NCBI RefSeq assembly: GCF_000270245.1
Contig: NC_015635.1
Span: forward strand, 4,526,001 to 4,590,000
Reading direction: 5' to 3'
DNA length: 64,000 nt
Source of the DNA: Microlunatus phosphovorus NM-1
GTDB taxonomy: Bacteria > Actinomycetota > Actinomycetes > Propionibacteriales > Propionibacteriaceae
Below the pieces are notes generated by a model that saw only the letters and a program-made list of their open reading frames with translations, had not been told where the DNA came from and did not search any database. Below, in pieces: positions 42,116 through 51,752 of this stretch (position 1 is the stretch's first letter; each line of letters opens with the position of its first letter). The translations under genes were made by a program, and so were the position numbers.

Positions 42116-44530
42116 TCAGCTCTGAGCAGCCAGCTTGCTCAGCCGCAGCCAGGTCTCGACCACGGTGTCCGGATTCAGGGACATGGTCTCGATGCCTTCG
42201 GCGAGCAGCCATTCGGCCAGGTCGGGATGGTCGCTGGGTCCTTGGCCGCAGATGCCCACGTACTTGCCGCGGGCCTTGCATGCCTGGATCGCGGTGCTGA
42301 GCATGAACTTCACCGCCGGATCCCGCTCGTCGAACGCGGCCGCGACCAAGGCGGAGTCGCGGTCCAGGCCGAGCGTCAGCTGGGTCATGTCGTTGGAGCC
42401 GATGGAGAAGCCGTCGAAGTGATCGAGGAACTGATCGGCGATCACGGCGTTGGAGGGGACCTCACACATCATGATCACCTGCAGCCCGTTCTCGCCCCGC
42501 GGCAGACCGTGCGCGGCCAGCAGGTCGACCACCCCCTTGCCTTCGGCGACGGTCCGCACGAACGGGATCATGATCTTGACGTTGGTGAGCCCCATGTCGT
42601 CGCGAACATGCTTCAACGCCTCGCACTCCATCGCAAAGCACTCGGCGAAGTCCGGTGAGAGATAGCGCGAAGCACCCCGATAGCCGATCATCGGGTTCTC
42701 CTCGTGCGGCTCATAGAGCTCACCGGCGAGCAGATTGGCGTACTCGTTGGACTTGAAGTCGCTCATCCGCACGATCACCGGATGCGGCGCGAACGCCGCG
42801 GCAAGCATCGAGACCCCCTCGGCAACCCGCTGGACGAAATAGTCCCGCGGGCTTGCGTACGCCTGTGTGGCCTCGCGGATCTGCTCCTTCAATCCTTCGT
42901 CGTCCAGCGTGTCGAGCTCCAGCAGCGCCTTCGGGTGGATGCCGATCTGCCGGTTGATGATGAACTCCAGCCGGGCCAGGCCGATGCCGGCGTTCGGCAG
43001 CTTGGCGAACGCGAACGCCTGGTCCGGGGTGCCGACATTCATCATGATGCCGACCGGAATCTCCGGCATCGACTCCATCGCCGTCTCCTGCACGGAGAAG
43101 TCGAGCAGTCCGTCGTAGATGAATCCCGTGTCGCCCTCGGCGCAGGACACGGTCACCTGGCGTCCGTCGGCCAGCTCACGAGTCGCAGCTCCCGTACCGA
43201 CCACGGCCGGGATGCCGAGCTCGCGGGCGATGATCGCGGCGTGGCAGGTCCGGCCACCGCGGTTGGTGACGATGGCGGCGGCCCGCTTCATGATCGGCTC
43301 CCAGTCCGGGTCTGTCATGTCGGCCACCAACACCTCGCCGGGGACGAAGCTCGCCATCTCCGCGACCGAGGACAGCACCCGTACGGGGCCGGCGCCGATC
43401 TTCTGGCCGATCGCGCGGCCCTCGATCAGCACCGGACCCTTCTCGTTCAGCCGGAATCGCTGCACCGTCGATCCGGCGCGGGACTGCACCGTCTCCGGCC
43501 TGGCCTGCAGTATGTAGAGCGCACCGTCGCCACCATCCTTGCCCCACTCGATGTCCATCGGCCGGCCGTAGTGCTCCTCGATGGCCAGCGCCTGCCGAGC
43601 CAACTCGGTCACCTCGTCGTCGGTCAGGCTCAGCTTGCCCCGCTCGGCGAGATCGACGTCGACGAACTCGGTGGTCCGGCCGACCGTCGCATCGGAGGTG
43701 TAGACCATCTTGATCGCCTTGCCGCCCACGCCACGCTTCAAGATCGCCGGGCGGCCGGCCCGCAGCGCGGGCTTGTAGACATAGAACTCATCCGGGTTGA
43801 CCGCCCCCTGCACCACACCCTCGCCGAGCCCGTACGCCGAGGTGATGAACACCGCATCGGTGAAGCCGGACTCGGTGTCCATGGTGAACATCACCCCGGA
43901 GGCGCCGATGTCGGAACGAACCATCTGCTGCACGCCCGCGGACAAGGCGACCGCCTCGTGCTCGAACGAGTGATGCACCCGGTACGCGATGGCCCGGTCG
44001 TTGTAGAGCGAGGCGAACACCTCCCGCACCGCGGTCAGCACCGCCTCGATGCCGCGGATGTTGAGGAAGGTCTCCTGCTGCCCAGCGAACGAGGCGTCCG
44101 GCAGATCCTCCGCAGTCGCCGAGGAGCGGACCGCGAAGCTCGCCTCGGGGTTGTCACCGGCCAGTTGCGCGTACGCGGCCCGGATGTCGGCCTCCAGATC
44201 GGCCGGGAACTCCTGCGCCACGACGGCGGCCCGGATCTCCGCTCCGACCCGGGCCAGCTCCTCGACGTCGTCGGTGTCGAGGCCCTTCAGCTTCGCGTTG
44301 ATCAGGTCACCCAGCCTGGTCTGCGCGATGAACCTCCGAAAGGCGTCGGCCGTCGTGGCGAACCCGTCCGGGACCCGTACCCCGGCGGCACTGAGGCTGC
44401 GCACCATCTCCCCCAACGAGGAGTTCTTGCCGCCCACCTGCTCCAGATCGGCCAGCCCCAGCTCGGAGAACCACCGAACGTTGTCGTTGTTGCTAGGGGT
44501 CGACGCGTCAGCGGGAGTCGAGGTAGTCAT
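42116..44530 (-). CDS. ppsA: phosphoenolpyruvate synthase
   Basis: Converts pyruvate and ATP to PEP, AMP and phosphate, the first step of gluconeogenesis. ATG 44530 has GAGAGGA upstream; 804 residues. The pyruvate-binding N-terminus ([22 protein letters not shown]), the phosphohistidine domain ([17 protein letters not shown]) and the C-terminal PEP-binding domain with [15 protein letters not shown] are in order. The catalytic histidine is in the GGRTCHAAI stretch. Directly upstream is its kinase/pyrophosphorylase regulator. Confidence 0.95.
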   Translation of the reverse strand: MTTSTPADASTPSNNDNVRWFSELGLADLEQVGGKNSSLGEMVRSLSAAGVRVPDGFATTADAFRRFIAQTRLGDLINAKLKGLDTDDVEELARVGAEIRAAVVAQEFPADLEADIRAAYAQLAGDNPEASFAVRSSATAEDLPDASFAGQQETFLNIRGIEAVLTAVREVFASLYNDRAIAYRVHHSFEHEAVALSAGVQQMVRSDIGASGVMFTMDTESGFTDAVFITSAYGLGEGVVQGAVNPDEFYVYKPALRAGRPAILKRGVGGKAIKMVYTSDATVGRTTEFVDVDLAERGKLSLTDDEVTELARQALAIEEHYGRPMDIEWGKDGGDGALYILQARPETVQSRAGSTVQRFRLNEKGPVLIEGRAIGQKIGAGPVRVLSSVAEMASFVPGEVLVADMTDPDWEPIMKRAAAIVTNRGGRTCHAAIIARELGIPAVVGTGAATRELADGRQVTVSCAEGDTGFIYDGLLDFSVQETAMESMPEIPVGIMMNVGTPDQAFAFAKLPNAGIGLARLEFIINRQIGIHPKALLELDTLDDEGLKEQIREATQAYASPRDYFVQRVAEGVSMLAAAFAPHPVIVRMSDFKSNEYANLLAGELYEPHEENPMIGYRGASRYLSPDFAECFAMECEALKHVRDDMGLTNVKIMIPFVRTVAEGKGVVDLLAAHGLPRGENGLQVIMMCEVPSNAVIADQFLDHFDGFSIGSNDMTQLTLGLDRDSALVAAAFDERDPAVKFMLSTAIQACKARGKYVGICGQGPSDHPDLAEWLLAEGIETMSLNPDTVVETWLRLSKLAAQS

Positions 44531-44571
44531 CGGGGGTCCTCTCGTGGGGCTCTGGTGGAGCGAAGTCAGGC

Positions 44572-45420
44572 TCAGGCGAACTGCGGCAGTCGAGACTGCA
44601 GAATGACGGTGGACATCTCCTCCACCGACTTGGCGGAGGAGTTGATCGAGGGGATCTTGTGGATCCGATAGAGCGCCTCGGCCCGGCGCAACTCGTACGT
44701 GCACTGCTCGAGCGAGGCATAGCGTGAGTTCGGCCGTCGCTCGTTGCGCACCTGGCTCAGCCGGGCGGGAGTCGTGGTGATGCCGAAGCAGCGGCTCCGC
44801 AGATGCCGCACCGGCCGGGGCAGATCGTTGGTGTCGAAGTCCTCCTCCACCAGCGGGTAGTTGGCGACGAAGACACCGTGCTGCAGGGCGAGATACATCG
44901 TGGTCGGGGTCTTGCCGCAGCGCGAAGGAGCCAGCAGGATCACGTCGGCCTTGTCCAGGGCGCGCAGACTCTGGCCGTCGTCGTGCTCGATCGCGTACTC
45001 CACGGCGGCCATCCGGGCGTTGTAGCGCTTGACGTCCCCGAGTCCGTGCAGCCGAGCCGCAACCCGCTGCCCAGGATGGCCGAGGATCTCCTCGACCCGG
45101 CTCATGTGCAGCTCGAAGAAGTCGATCAACGGGCAGCGGGACTCGTGCAACACGTCACGGATCTCGGTGACCGCCGTTGTGGAGAACGCGATCGGGGTCA
45201 CCGGACCGTCCATCGCCGCGTCGAGGGTCGCTACCACTTTGCGGGCTTCCTCCACCGTGGTGATGAACGGGATCAGCCGTCGCTCGAAGCGCAGGTCCGG
45301 GAACTGGATCAGCAGCGCGTTGCCCATGGTCTCGGCACTGATGCCGGTGCTGTCTGACAGGAAGAAGACCGGCACCGTGGACGGCGAACCTGCCGTCCGT
45401 TCCGAGGTCGAGAACCCCAT
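44572..45420 (-). CDS. ppsR: PEP synthase regulatory protein (kinase/pyrophosphorylase)
   Basis: 282 residues, DUF299 family. Phosphorylates or dephosphorylates PpsA at a threonine next to the catalytic His according to ADP level. Signatures: [19 protein letters not shown] and the P-loop-like [20 protein letters not shown] 45420 follows GGGAGG with good spacing. Immediately upstream of ppsA with 41 bases between, hence one transcript. Confidence 0.92.
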   Translation of the reverse strand: MGFSTSERTAGSPSTVPVFFLSDSTGISAETMGNALLIQFPDLRFERRLIPFITTVEEARKVVATLDAAMDGPVTPIAFSTTAVTEIRDVLHESRCPLIDFFELHMSRVEEILGHPGQRVAARLHGLGDVKRYNARMAAVEYAIEHDDGQSLRALDKADVILLAPSRCGKTPTTMYLALQHGVFVANYPLVEEDFDTNDLPRPVRHLRSRCFGITTTPARLSQVRNERRPNSRYASLEQCTYELRRAEALYRIHKIPSINSSAKSVEEMSTVILQSRLPQFA

Positions 45421-45522
45421 CGGCTACCTCCCGTGTCCGGACCGCTCGACCAGACCAGCAATCATCCTGGATTAGACCAGAAACGGTACTGGTATGTGTG
45501 CCTCGAAATGAAACCGACGACG

Positions 45523-45551
45523 TGTGAATCTCCTTACGGAGGAACATCACA
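45523..45551. promoter_or_regulatory. nested dyad in the ppsR leader region
   Basis: Outer TGTGA/TCACA half-sites (45523-45527 and 45547-45551) enclose CTCC-TTAC-GGAG. About 100 bases upstream of ppsR. The spacing of 19 bases is too long for a standard Crp/GlxR site. It could be a regulator site or an RNA hairpin. Confidence 0.35.
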
Positions 45552-45695
45552 CCCCGTGTAACACGATGTAACAGGCAAACTCTTGCGCTGTGTTTGGCAG
45601 GAACGCCCGAACTTGCTCGATCTTGTCGGACTTGCTCTATCTGTAGTGAATCGGCCTGGATTTCGTGGAGGGCATGATCTACCAAGGAAGGGATC

Positions 45696-46025
45696 ATGCC
45701 TGCACCGAAGAAGTACGACCAAGAGACCCAGGATCGGGCGGTCCGGATGTATGCCGACCGGATCGCTGCTGGGGATGTCTCCCAACGACAGGCCCGCGTC
45801 GAGGTGGGCGAGCTGTTAGGCATCAAGGCTGAGACGCTGCGGAACTGGATCCGCCGCGATCTCGGCGAGGCCGGGAAGCTGCCCGCGGCGGCGGCCGAGC
45901 CTGCTGATGCGGAGCTGGCCCGGCTGCGGCGGGAGAACGCGCAGCTGCGGCGGGCGAACGAGATCTTGAAGACCGCCTCAGCGTTTTTCGCCCAGGCGGA
46001 GCTCGACCGCAAACTCGGGTCGTAG
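45696..46025 (+). CDS. IS3-family transposase OrfA
   Basis: 109 residues: a helix-turn-helix (TQDRAVRMYADRIAAG, LGIKAETLRNWIRRDL) and a leucine-zipper-like coiled coil (ELARLRRENAQLRRANEIL). It binds the ends of the element. Near its end a slippery T5C (45984-45989) in the codons GCG TTT TTC allows -1 shift to OrfB. Confidence 0.92.
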   Translation: MPAPKKYDQETQDRAVRMYADRIAAGDVSQRQARVEVGELLGIKAETLRNWIRRDLGEAGKLPAAAAEPADAELARLRRENAQLRRANEILKTASAFFAQAELDRKLGS

Positions 46026-46078
46026 TCGACTACATCGAGACCCATCGTGACCGCTTCGGGGTCGAGCCGATCTGTGCC

Positions 46079-46960
46079 GTGCTGTCCGAGCACGACATCT
46101 CGATCGCCCCGAGCACTTACTACGCCTACCGCGACCGCGGCTTCGGGCCCACCGAGGCCGACCTGGCCGACGCCTACGCCGCCCACCAGCTGTATCAACT
46201 GTGGAAGGAGAACCGGGGCTTGTACGGCCGTCGGAAGCTGTGGAAGACGGCCCGCCGCAAGGGCCTGCTGCTGGGTCGGGACCAGATCGAGCGGCTGATG
46301 AAGATCGCCGGTATCACCGGGGTGAGACGAGGGAAGCGGTCGACGGTGACGACCCGTCGAGACGCCAAGGCACCCCGTCATCCCGATCACGTGAAGCGGC
46401 GCTGGAACTGGCCCACCCGGCCCGACCAATGGTGGGTCGCGGACTTCACCTACGTGTGGACCCCGCACGGGTTCTGCTACGTGTCGTTCCTCACCGACGT
46501 GTTCTCCCGCCGCATCCTCGGCTGGAGAGTCACCACCCACAAGGAGACCCCGCTGGTGACCTCGGCGTTGGAACAGGCCCTGTTCACCCGCCGCAGGACC
46601 AGCTTCGACTTCACCGGCGACGGGCTCGTGCACCACTCCGGCGCCGGCAGCCAGTACACGTCGCTGGCGTTCAGCGAGGCGCTGCGGGAGGCCGGGATCG
46701 CCGGCTCGATCGGCACCGTCGGCGACGCGTTGGACAACGCGTTGATGGAGTCGACGATCGGGCTGTTCAAGACCGAGGTCATCGACCACGAGCAGCCGGT
46801 CTGGCGGCACTGGCGCGACGTGGAGATCGCCACCGCCTCCTGGGTGCACTGGTACAACCATGACCGGCTGCACTCCTCGATCGGAGACGTCCCACCCGTC
46901 GAATACGAGCAAGCGCACTACGATTCAACCCACGGCACCGACAACCCCGTCGCGGCCTAA
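46079..46960 (+). CDS. IS3-family transposase OrfB, catalytic Asp replaced by Gly
   Basis: 293 residues from ATG 46079, but the frame is open back to the T5C slip site at 45984, giving the usual OrfAB fusion (RPGGARPQTRVVVDYIETHR joins them). The rve integrase core shows the first Asp (WWVADFTYV) and the Glu (NALMESTIGLFKTEV). The second catalytic Asp, normally HSDxGSQY, is Gly: HHSGAGSQY (GGC at 46640 region). The enzyme is probably inactive, so the element cannot move by itself. Confidence 0.88.
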   Translation: MLSEHDISIAPSTYYAYRDRGFGPTEADLADAYAAHQLYQLWKENRGLYGRRKLWKTARRKGLLLGRDQIERLMKIAGITGVRRGKRSTVTTRRDAKAPRHPDHVKRRWNWPTRPDQWWVADFTYVWTPHGFCYVSFLTDVFSRRILGWRVTTHKETPLVTSALEQALFTRRRTSFDFTGDGLVHHSGAGSQYTSLAFSEALREAGIAGSIGTVGDALDNALMESTIGLFKTEVIDHEQPVWRHWRDVEIATASWVHWYNHDRLHSSIGDVPPVEYEQAHYDSTHGTDNPVAA

Positions 46961-47072
46961 CACCGCCCTCCGACGGATCCAGGCCGGTTCAGTAGCCAGT
47001 GCAGATCCGACAAGATCGAGCAGATCCGGGGTTCGGTCGCCCGGTCACTCGCTCGACTCGGCGCGGGCCATT

Positions 47073-47921
47073 TCAGGGGACAGTCAGGACTTCGGCACCG
47101 GAGTTGGTGACGACCAGGGTGTGTTCGAACTGGGCGGCATGGGAGCCGTCGCGGGTGACCACGGTCCAGCCGTCGTCCCACAGCTCCCACTCGTGGGTGC
47201 CGAGGGCAAGCATCGGCTCGATGGTGAACGTCATGCCCGGCTGGATCACCGTGTCGTGGTGCGGGCTGTCGTAGTGCGGGATCACCAGGCCGGAGTGGAA
47301 CGTCGTGTGCACCCCGTGGCCGGTGTAGTCGCGGATCACGTGATAGCCGAATCGCTTCGCGTAGCTCTCGATCACCCGCCCCAACACATTGACCTGGCGG
47401 CCTGGCTTGACGGCCTGGATCGCCCGCCGCAACGCCTCCTGGGTCCGCTCGCTCAACAGCCGATCGGTCTCTGACACCTCACCGCAGTAGACCGTGATGC
47501 AGGTGTCGCCGTGCACTCCGCCGACATAGGCGGTGACGTCGATCTTGAGCAGGTCGCCGTCCTCCAGCGGTCGAGCGTCCGGGATGCCATGACAGATGAC
47601 CTCGTTCACCGAGGTGCAGCACGACTTCGGAAAGCCTCGATAGCCCAACGTCGACGGATAGGCCCCCTGATCGACCAGGAATTGATGCACCACAGCGTCG
47701 ATCGCATCGGTGGTCACTCCAGGGATCACCGCCGCCGCTCCGGCGCGAGCGGCCTGGGCCGCGATCCTGCCGGCCACCCGCATTCGCTCGACCGTGTCGG
47801 CGGTCTGGACATGCGACCCGGTGTAGGGCTCGGGGGCGGCCCGACCGACGTACGGCGGACGCGGGATGCTGCCCGGGACGGCACGAGCAGGCGAGATGGC
47901 GGCAGGACGGAGTCGGCTCAC
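47073..47921 (-). CDS. map: methionine aminopeptidase, type I
   Basis: Removes the initiator methionine from new proteins; dimetal enzyme. 282 residues, GTG 47921 with TAGGCT eight bases away (leaderless). Ligands are visible in [14 protein letters not shown] (two Asp), DYTGHGVH (His), FTIEPML (Glu) and QFEHTLVV (Glu). A proline-rich N-terminal extension of 40 residues is usual for the actinobacterial form. Divergent from the small conserved gene at 47954. Confidence 0.95.
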   Translation of the reverse strand: MSRLRPAAISPARAVPGSIPRPPYVGRAAPEPYTGSHVQTADTVERMRVAGRIAAQAARAGAAAVIPGVTTDAIDAVVHQFLVDQGAYPSTLGYRGFPKSCCTSVNEVICHGIPDARPLEDGDLLKIDVTAYVGGVHGDTCITVYCGEVSETDRLLSERTQEALRRAIQAVKPGRQVNVLGRVIESYAKRFGYHVIRDYTGHGVHTTFHSGLVIPHYDSPHHDTVIQPGMTFTIEPMLALGTHEWELWDDGWTVVTRDGSHAAQFEHTLVVTNSGAEVLTVP

Positions 47922-47953
47922 AGCACAGCAGCCTAAGGAGTAGCGTCGTCCCC

Positions 47954-48136
47954 ATGGCCGAGAAGCAGTTCTGGTACGACCTGAAGACCAAGTCCGTGAT
48001 CACCGACGACCACCACACCAAGGCGGTCAACCGGCTCGGTCCGTACGCCACCCGCGAAGAAGCCGAGAACGCCCTCGAGCTCGTCGAGGAGCGCAACGAG
48101 GCCTGGGACGAGGACGATGACTGGGGCGAGGACTGA
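47954..48136 (+). CDS. small conserved actinobacterial protein
   Basis: 60 residues with a short domain of SPOR-like appearance ([26 protein letters not shown]) and an acidic tail (EDDDWGED). ATG 47954 lies seven bases after TAGCGT, so leaderless. Such proteins are found next to map in related genomes; function unknown. Confidence 0.75.
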   Translation: MAEKQFWYDLKTKSVITDDHHTKAVNRLGPYATREEAENALELVEERNEAWDEDDDWGED

Positions 48137-48145
48137 TCGTCGTCG

Positions 48146-49366
48146 TCACTCGTCGGGGCTCGTGACCGGGACCCCAGGGGCAGCGACCATGACGATGCCG
48201 GAGCCGGTCACCTTCAGGGTCTCGTCCGGATAGCCGTACGCGACGGCGCCCCGCTGCAAAGCCAGCGTCGAGGCCCCGTCACTGACCTGCACCGAGCCTT
48301 CCACGACCAGCACCATCCGGCCACTGCCCCAGCCGGGCAGGGTGATCGGACCATCTGCCCCTGGCAAGAGGTCGACTCGCCACATCGCGAACTCCGGTGC
48401 CGGGGTCTCATATCGCCAGATCCCCGGTCCCTCGGCGACCACCTCGACCAGGTCAGGCACCCCGGGCGTGAAGTCGAGCACGCTGACCAGTTCGGCGACG
48501 TCGATGTGCTTGGGCGTGAGTCCGCCTCGCATCACGTTGTCGGAGTTCGCCATGATCTCCACACCCGTACCGCTCAGATAGGCGTGCAGGTTGCGGGCGG
48601 GCAGGTACAGGCCCTCGAATCGCCCGAAGGACAGCCGGTTCATCAGCAGACCGGCCAGCACACCTGGATCGCCGGGATGGTAAGTGTCGAGCTCGACGGC
48701 CGTCCGAGCGAACCGGATGAGTGCCGGCTCATCCGACGACCCATCGGACTCCACCAGTGCGGAGGCGGCAGCCACCACCTGAGCGACCACCGCGCGTTCG
48801 CCCTGATCCAGACCCAGCATCCGGGCGAAGACGGCGGCGAGCTCTTCAGATCTGCCGGAGCGCAGCGGAGCTACCAGCTCGAGAGCTGCCGGCACGCCGA
48901 GGCGAGCGAACAAGTCGTACGTCCGACCGGGCTCGCGGAATCCGCACAAGGCCTCCACATCGTCCAACGCGACGAGCATCTCCGGCTTCGGCCAGTCGTC
49001 TCGATAGAGCCGGTGCGGTGCGGCCCGATCGATCCCGGCGGCCTCCTCCCGGGCAAAGCCGATCTCGGCGCCGGCCCGGGTCGGGTGCGCCTGCAGCGAG
49101 AGTGGCTGAGCCGCCGCGAGAACCTTCAGCAGGTAGGGCAGGCGCGGGCCGAACCGGGCGACGGAGTCCGCCCCGACGACCCTCGTCGGGTCGGCCTCGA
49201 TCAACGCGGGCAGGGACACTGGGCCCACCCGAGAGGGCGCCATCGGGTGCGCGCCGAACCAGAGCTCGGCCTGCGGCCTCCCATCGGGCTCGACACCGAG
49301 GAAGTCGGCGATGACCGTGGTCGACCCCCAGGCGTAGTTCTGCACCGATCCGGTGACGACATCCAT
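48146..49366 (-). CDS. manA: mannose-6-phosphate isomerase, class I
   Basis: Interconverts mannose-6-phosphate and fructose-6-phosphate; zinc enzyme. ATG 49366; 406 residues. Zinc-binding residues are seen in PLSLQAHP (Gln, His), KPEM (Glu) and NLHAYLSG (His), and the substrate loop reads NSDNVMRGGLTPKHID. The product supplies GDP-mannose for glycans. Start upstream of ATG 49366 is possible but the leading residues look non-coding. Confidence 0.93.
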   Translation of the reverse strand: MDVVTGSVQNYAWGSTTVIADFLGVEPDGRPQAELWFGAHPMAPSRVGPVSLPALIEADPTRVVGADSVARFGPRLPYLLKVLAAAQPLSLQAHPTRAGAEIGFAREEAAGIDRAAPHRLYRDDWPKPEMLVALDDVEALCGFREPGRTYDLFARLGVPAALELVAPLRSGRSEELAAVFARMLGLDQGERAVVAQVVAAASALVESDGSSDEPALIRFARTAVELDTYHPGDPGVLAGLLMNRLSFGRFEGLYLPARNLHAYLSGTGVEIMANSDNVMRGGLTPKHIDVAELVSVLDFTPGVPDLVEVVAEGPGIWRYETPAPEFAMWRVDLLPGADGPITLPGWGSGRMVLVVEGSVQVSDGASTLALQRGAVAYGYPDETLKVTGSGIVMVAAPGVPVTSPDE

Positions 49367-49389
49367 GATTCTTGATTTCCTGTGCGGGT

Positions 49390-50166
49390 TCAGCGACTCA
49401 GACCCGCGACCGTAGCAGCCGCGGCCGGCTCCAACGGTACGGTCGGATGGACCAACGCGGTGATCACCTGATGGGTGACGGTCGCCATATCCACCGACTC
49501 GGGATCGTAGAGCCATTGGATCTGCAGTCCATCCATCACCGCGATGATCGCAGCGGCGGTCGCGTCCGCATCGAGGTCTGTCGCGATGTCACCATCGGCC
49601 CCGGCCTCGGCCAGCGCCGTGGACAACGCCAGTCGCAGCCCGTCGTAGCAATCCATGAACCATTGCCGCGCGGGGTGGCCCTCGGTCACCCCTTCGGCCG
49701 AGAGCACCGCGTACATCTGTGTGGTGACGGGTCGCGTCATATTGCGGGCCATGGTGTCCACGAAATGCTGCAACAGCGCTCGCCCTCGAGGCCGCTCCCT
49801 GCCGGTGGTGGCGATCTGTCGATCGATCAGGTCACGCTGGGCCAGCAACTCGACCAGCAGCGCCTCTTTGGTCTTGAAATGGTGGAGCAGACCAGCGGCC
49901 GTGATCCCGGCCGCACTGGCAACGTCAGCGAGCGAAGCCTTGTAGAAGCCCTTCTGGCTGAAGGCCACCAGTGCAGAGTCGAGGATCTCCTGCTTGCGGA
50001 TCCGAGTCCGCTGGGCATAAACGCCCTCGGGACGGGGCGGCGCCGCTGATCGCCTCGACTCTCCCGATGACGCGCTGTCCCGTGACGGCTGGGTAGCTGA
50101 CGGATTGGTGCGTGAGGAGCCACTCGTCGACTCGACCACACGGCGCTCAGCATCGTCCACCGTCAT
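49390..50166 (-). CDS. TetR-family transcriptional regulator
   Basis: 258 residues, ATG 50166. A disordered Ser/Arg-rich head of about 50 residues precedes the helix-turn-helix (KQEILDSALVAFSQKGF, SLADVASAAGITAAGLLHHF). The C-terminal domain resembles the BetI/TetR_C type (QMYAVLSAEGVTEGHP). Twenty-three bases upstream of manA on the same strand, so they may be cotranscribed; ligand unknown. Confidence 0.85.
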   Translation of the reverse strand: MTVDDAERRVVESTSGSSRTNPSATQPSRDSASSGESRRSAAPPRPEGVYAQRTRIRKQEILDSALVAFSQKGFYKASLADVASAAGITAAGLLHHFKTKEALLVELLAQRDLIDRQIATTGRERPRGRALLQHFVDTMARNMTRPVTTQMYAVLSAEGVTEGHPARQWFMDCYDGLRLALSTALAEAGADGDIATDLDADATAAAIIAVMDGLQIQWLYDPESVDMATVTHQVITALVHPTVPLEPAAAATVAGLSR

Positions 50167-50314
50167 AACTGTTCATGCTAGACCGATACCCGGACGATTT
50201 GCGGTCGACCCCGGCACTACTGACGGGATTCACACCCCGATTACGGCGTGTCCGCTACCCCACCGCACCGCCACCACCCCCGATTCCTACCCAGCCGCCC
50301 GCCCCACCCCGGTT

Positions 50315-50375
50315 CCACTTCGCACCAACTGCGGCAACTCCGCATGGGGTCTACCTGGTGCGCAGTGGGGATTGG
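50315..50375. repeat. inverted-repeat element, copy A
   Basis: CCACTTCGCACCAACTGC then CGGCAACTCCGCATGGGGT and TACCTGGTGCGCAGTG, near-identical to 50955-51005. It precedes the tandem array directly. Confidence 0.7.
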
Positions 50376-50394
50376 GCTGGTGTGACCTGCGGTT

Positions 50395-50770
50395 GCCGGT
50401 CCGGCTGGCGCCGCCGGGCCAAAGATGTACGCCGCTCTGACCGGATGCTGAGTCGTTTTGCGCCGCCGGGCCACCGACGACCACCAGTTGCGCGTGCACG
50501 GCGTACGGTTTGCGCCACGGGGCCACGAACGATCGTTGACCGGGCGTGTACGGCGTACGTCTCGCGCCGCCGGGCCACCAACGATCGTGACCGGACGCGC
50601 ACGGCGTACGTCTCGCGCCACCGGGCCACCAACGATCGTGACCGGACGTGCACGGCGTACGTTTTGCGCCGCCGGGCCAACGACGACCACCAGTTGCGCG
50701 TGCGTGGCGTACGTTTTGCGCCGCGGGGCCACGGACGGTCGGTGACCGGGCGTGCGTGGCTCAACCTCTC
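50395..50770. repeat. 51-52 bp tandem array, about six to seven units
   Basis: The marker GTAC recurs at 50503, 50555, 50606, 50657 and 50709, so the period is 51-52. A unit reads approximately GTACGTYTYGCGCC, then CCGGGCCAC, then ACGATCGTGACCGG and CGTGCACGGC. Flanking units are more diverged. Units on either side differ by point changes, not by spacer sequence. Frames in this stretch are low-complexity and not taken as genes. Confidence 0.85.
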
Positions 50771-50952
50771 GTGCCACGGGACACAGATCAGCGTCGGAGC
50801 GGTGACTCCTGGCTCTGTCGGGTGGGATCGCTGATCGAGAAGGAGGCAAGGCACCTCTTCACGGCCGAATCAGGTGCCAGAACTCCTTCTCGCGAGGACC
50901 TGCGCCGAAGGTAGGCCGAAGGAGACTTGCCTGCCCCGCCCCACCCCCGATT

Positions 50953-51028
50953 CCCACTTCGCACCAACTGCTGCAACTCCGCATGGGGTGTACCTGGTGC
51001 GCAGATGACGCAGCTAGTGCGAAGTGGG
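50953..51028. repeat. inverted-repeat element, copy B, MITE-like
   Basis: 76 bases with perfect 12-base terminal inverted repeats: CCCACTTCGCAC (50953-50964) and GTGCGAAGTGGG (51017-51028). Shares its left 50 bases with 50315-50375. It ends 86 bases before rnpB. Confidence 0.75.
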
Positions 51029-51114
51029 TGGGGATGCGGAGCGCGCTTGGGACGGCGCGGCCCTACCTGGCGGATTCGCGGGCCGGCAGCTCCACAGCAC
51101 CGGTACGCTGTCCG

Positions 51115-51521
51115 CGGGACGAGTCGGCCGGGCGATCGCGGTGGGTACGGCGGTTGCCGTGCTCTCCGAGGAAAGTCCGGACTCCACCGAGCAGGGTGGT
51201 GGGTAACACCCACCCGGGGTGACCCGCGGGAAAGTGCCACAGAAAGCAAACCGCCCCGAGCCGTACGCGGCACGGGGTAAGGGTGAAACGGCGGTGTAAG
51301 AGACCACCAGCATCCCGGGTGACCGGGATGGCTAGGCAAACCCCACCCGGAGCAAGATCAAGAAGGATGCCCCCGGGCATCCGCGGGAGCGTTCGAGGGC
51401 TGCTCGTCCGAGGCTCCCGGGTAGATCGCACCAGGCGGTCGGCAACGGCCGTCGCAGATGGATGATCGTCACTCGGGCTCCGGCCCGAGACAGAATCCGG
51501 CTTACAGGCCGGCTCGTCCCG
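51115..51521 (+). ncRNA. rnpB: RNase P RNA, bacterial type A
   Basis: Catalytic RNA that matures tRNA 5-prime ends. The ends pair as P1 (CGGGACGAG at 51115 with CTCGTCCCG at 51521). The conserved cores are present: GAGGAAAGTCCGGACTCC, AGTGCCACAGAAA, GGGTAAGGGTGAAACGG, and the 3-prime ACAGAATCCGGCTTACAGG. A -10-like TACGCT (51104-51109) lies just upstream. Boundaries are accurate to a few bases. Confidence 0.95.
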
Positions 51522-51752
51522 CCGACCACACACACTGGCCGCAAATCCTGCCTGGCTGTCAGCGGCCACGAGAAACTGAACGGAGACGGCCAAGAAGTTG
51601 ATCGTTGGCGGCCATGAGAACTGAACGCTGACGGTCATGGGATCTGCCCGACACGATGTCGTCTGCCTGCCCGGGTTGCCGGGTTTGGGCTCCTTCCTCG
51701 GGTGCGATGAGCGGTGCTGATGCGCCCGATCGCTACCCGAGGAAGGGATGAG

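Larger units (their letters stand above)
45647..46991 (+). mobile_element. IS3-family insertion sequence
   Basis: 1345 bases bounded by 27-base imperfect inverted repeats (45647-45673, TGAATCGGCCTGGAT start; 46965-46991, ATCCAGGCCGGTTCA end). Flanked by an exact 4-base duplication GTAG (45643-45646 and 46992-46995). It contains orfA and orfB in overlapping -1 frames. Confidence 0.95.
45614..47022. repeat. REP-like palindrome, copy 3, split by an IS
   Basis: The left arm (TGCTCGATCTTGTCGGA, from 45614) and right arm (TCCGACAAGATCGAGCA, up to 47022) would pair if the IS and one copy of GTAG were removed. The inner stem has mismatches. The rebuilt loop CTATCTGTAGCC equals the loop of copy 2 except for one base. 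Confidence 0.85.

Noticed and set aside
50395-50770. Possible CRISPR array
   Set aside because: Whole units repeat without unique spacers, the period is constant through diverged units, and no cas gene is near.
50175-50834. Plus- and minus-strand frames over the 51-52 base array, with repeated TYVS/RRA-like words
   Set aside because: The amino-acid repeats only mirror the DNA tandem repeats; period not a multiple of three in each unit and no ribosome site.
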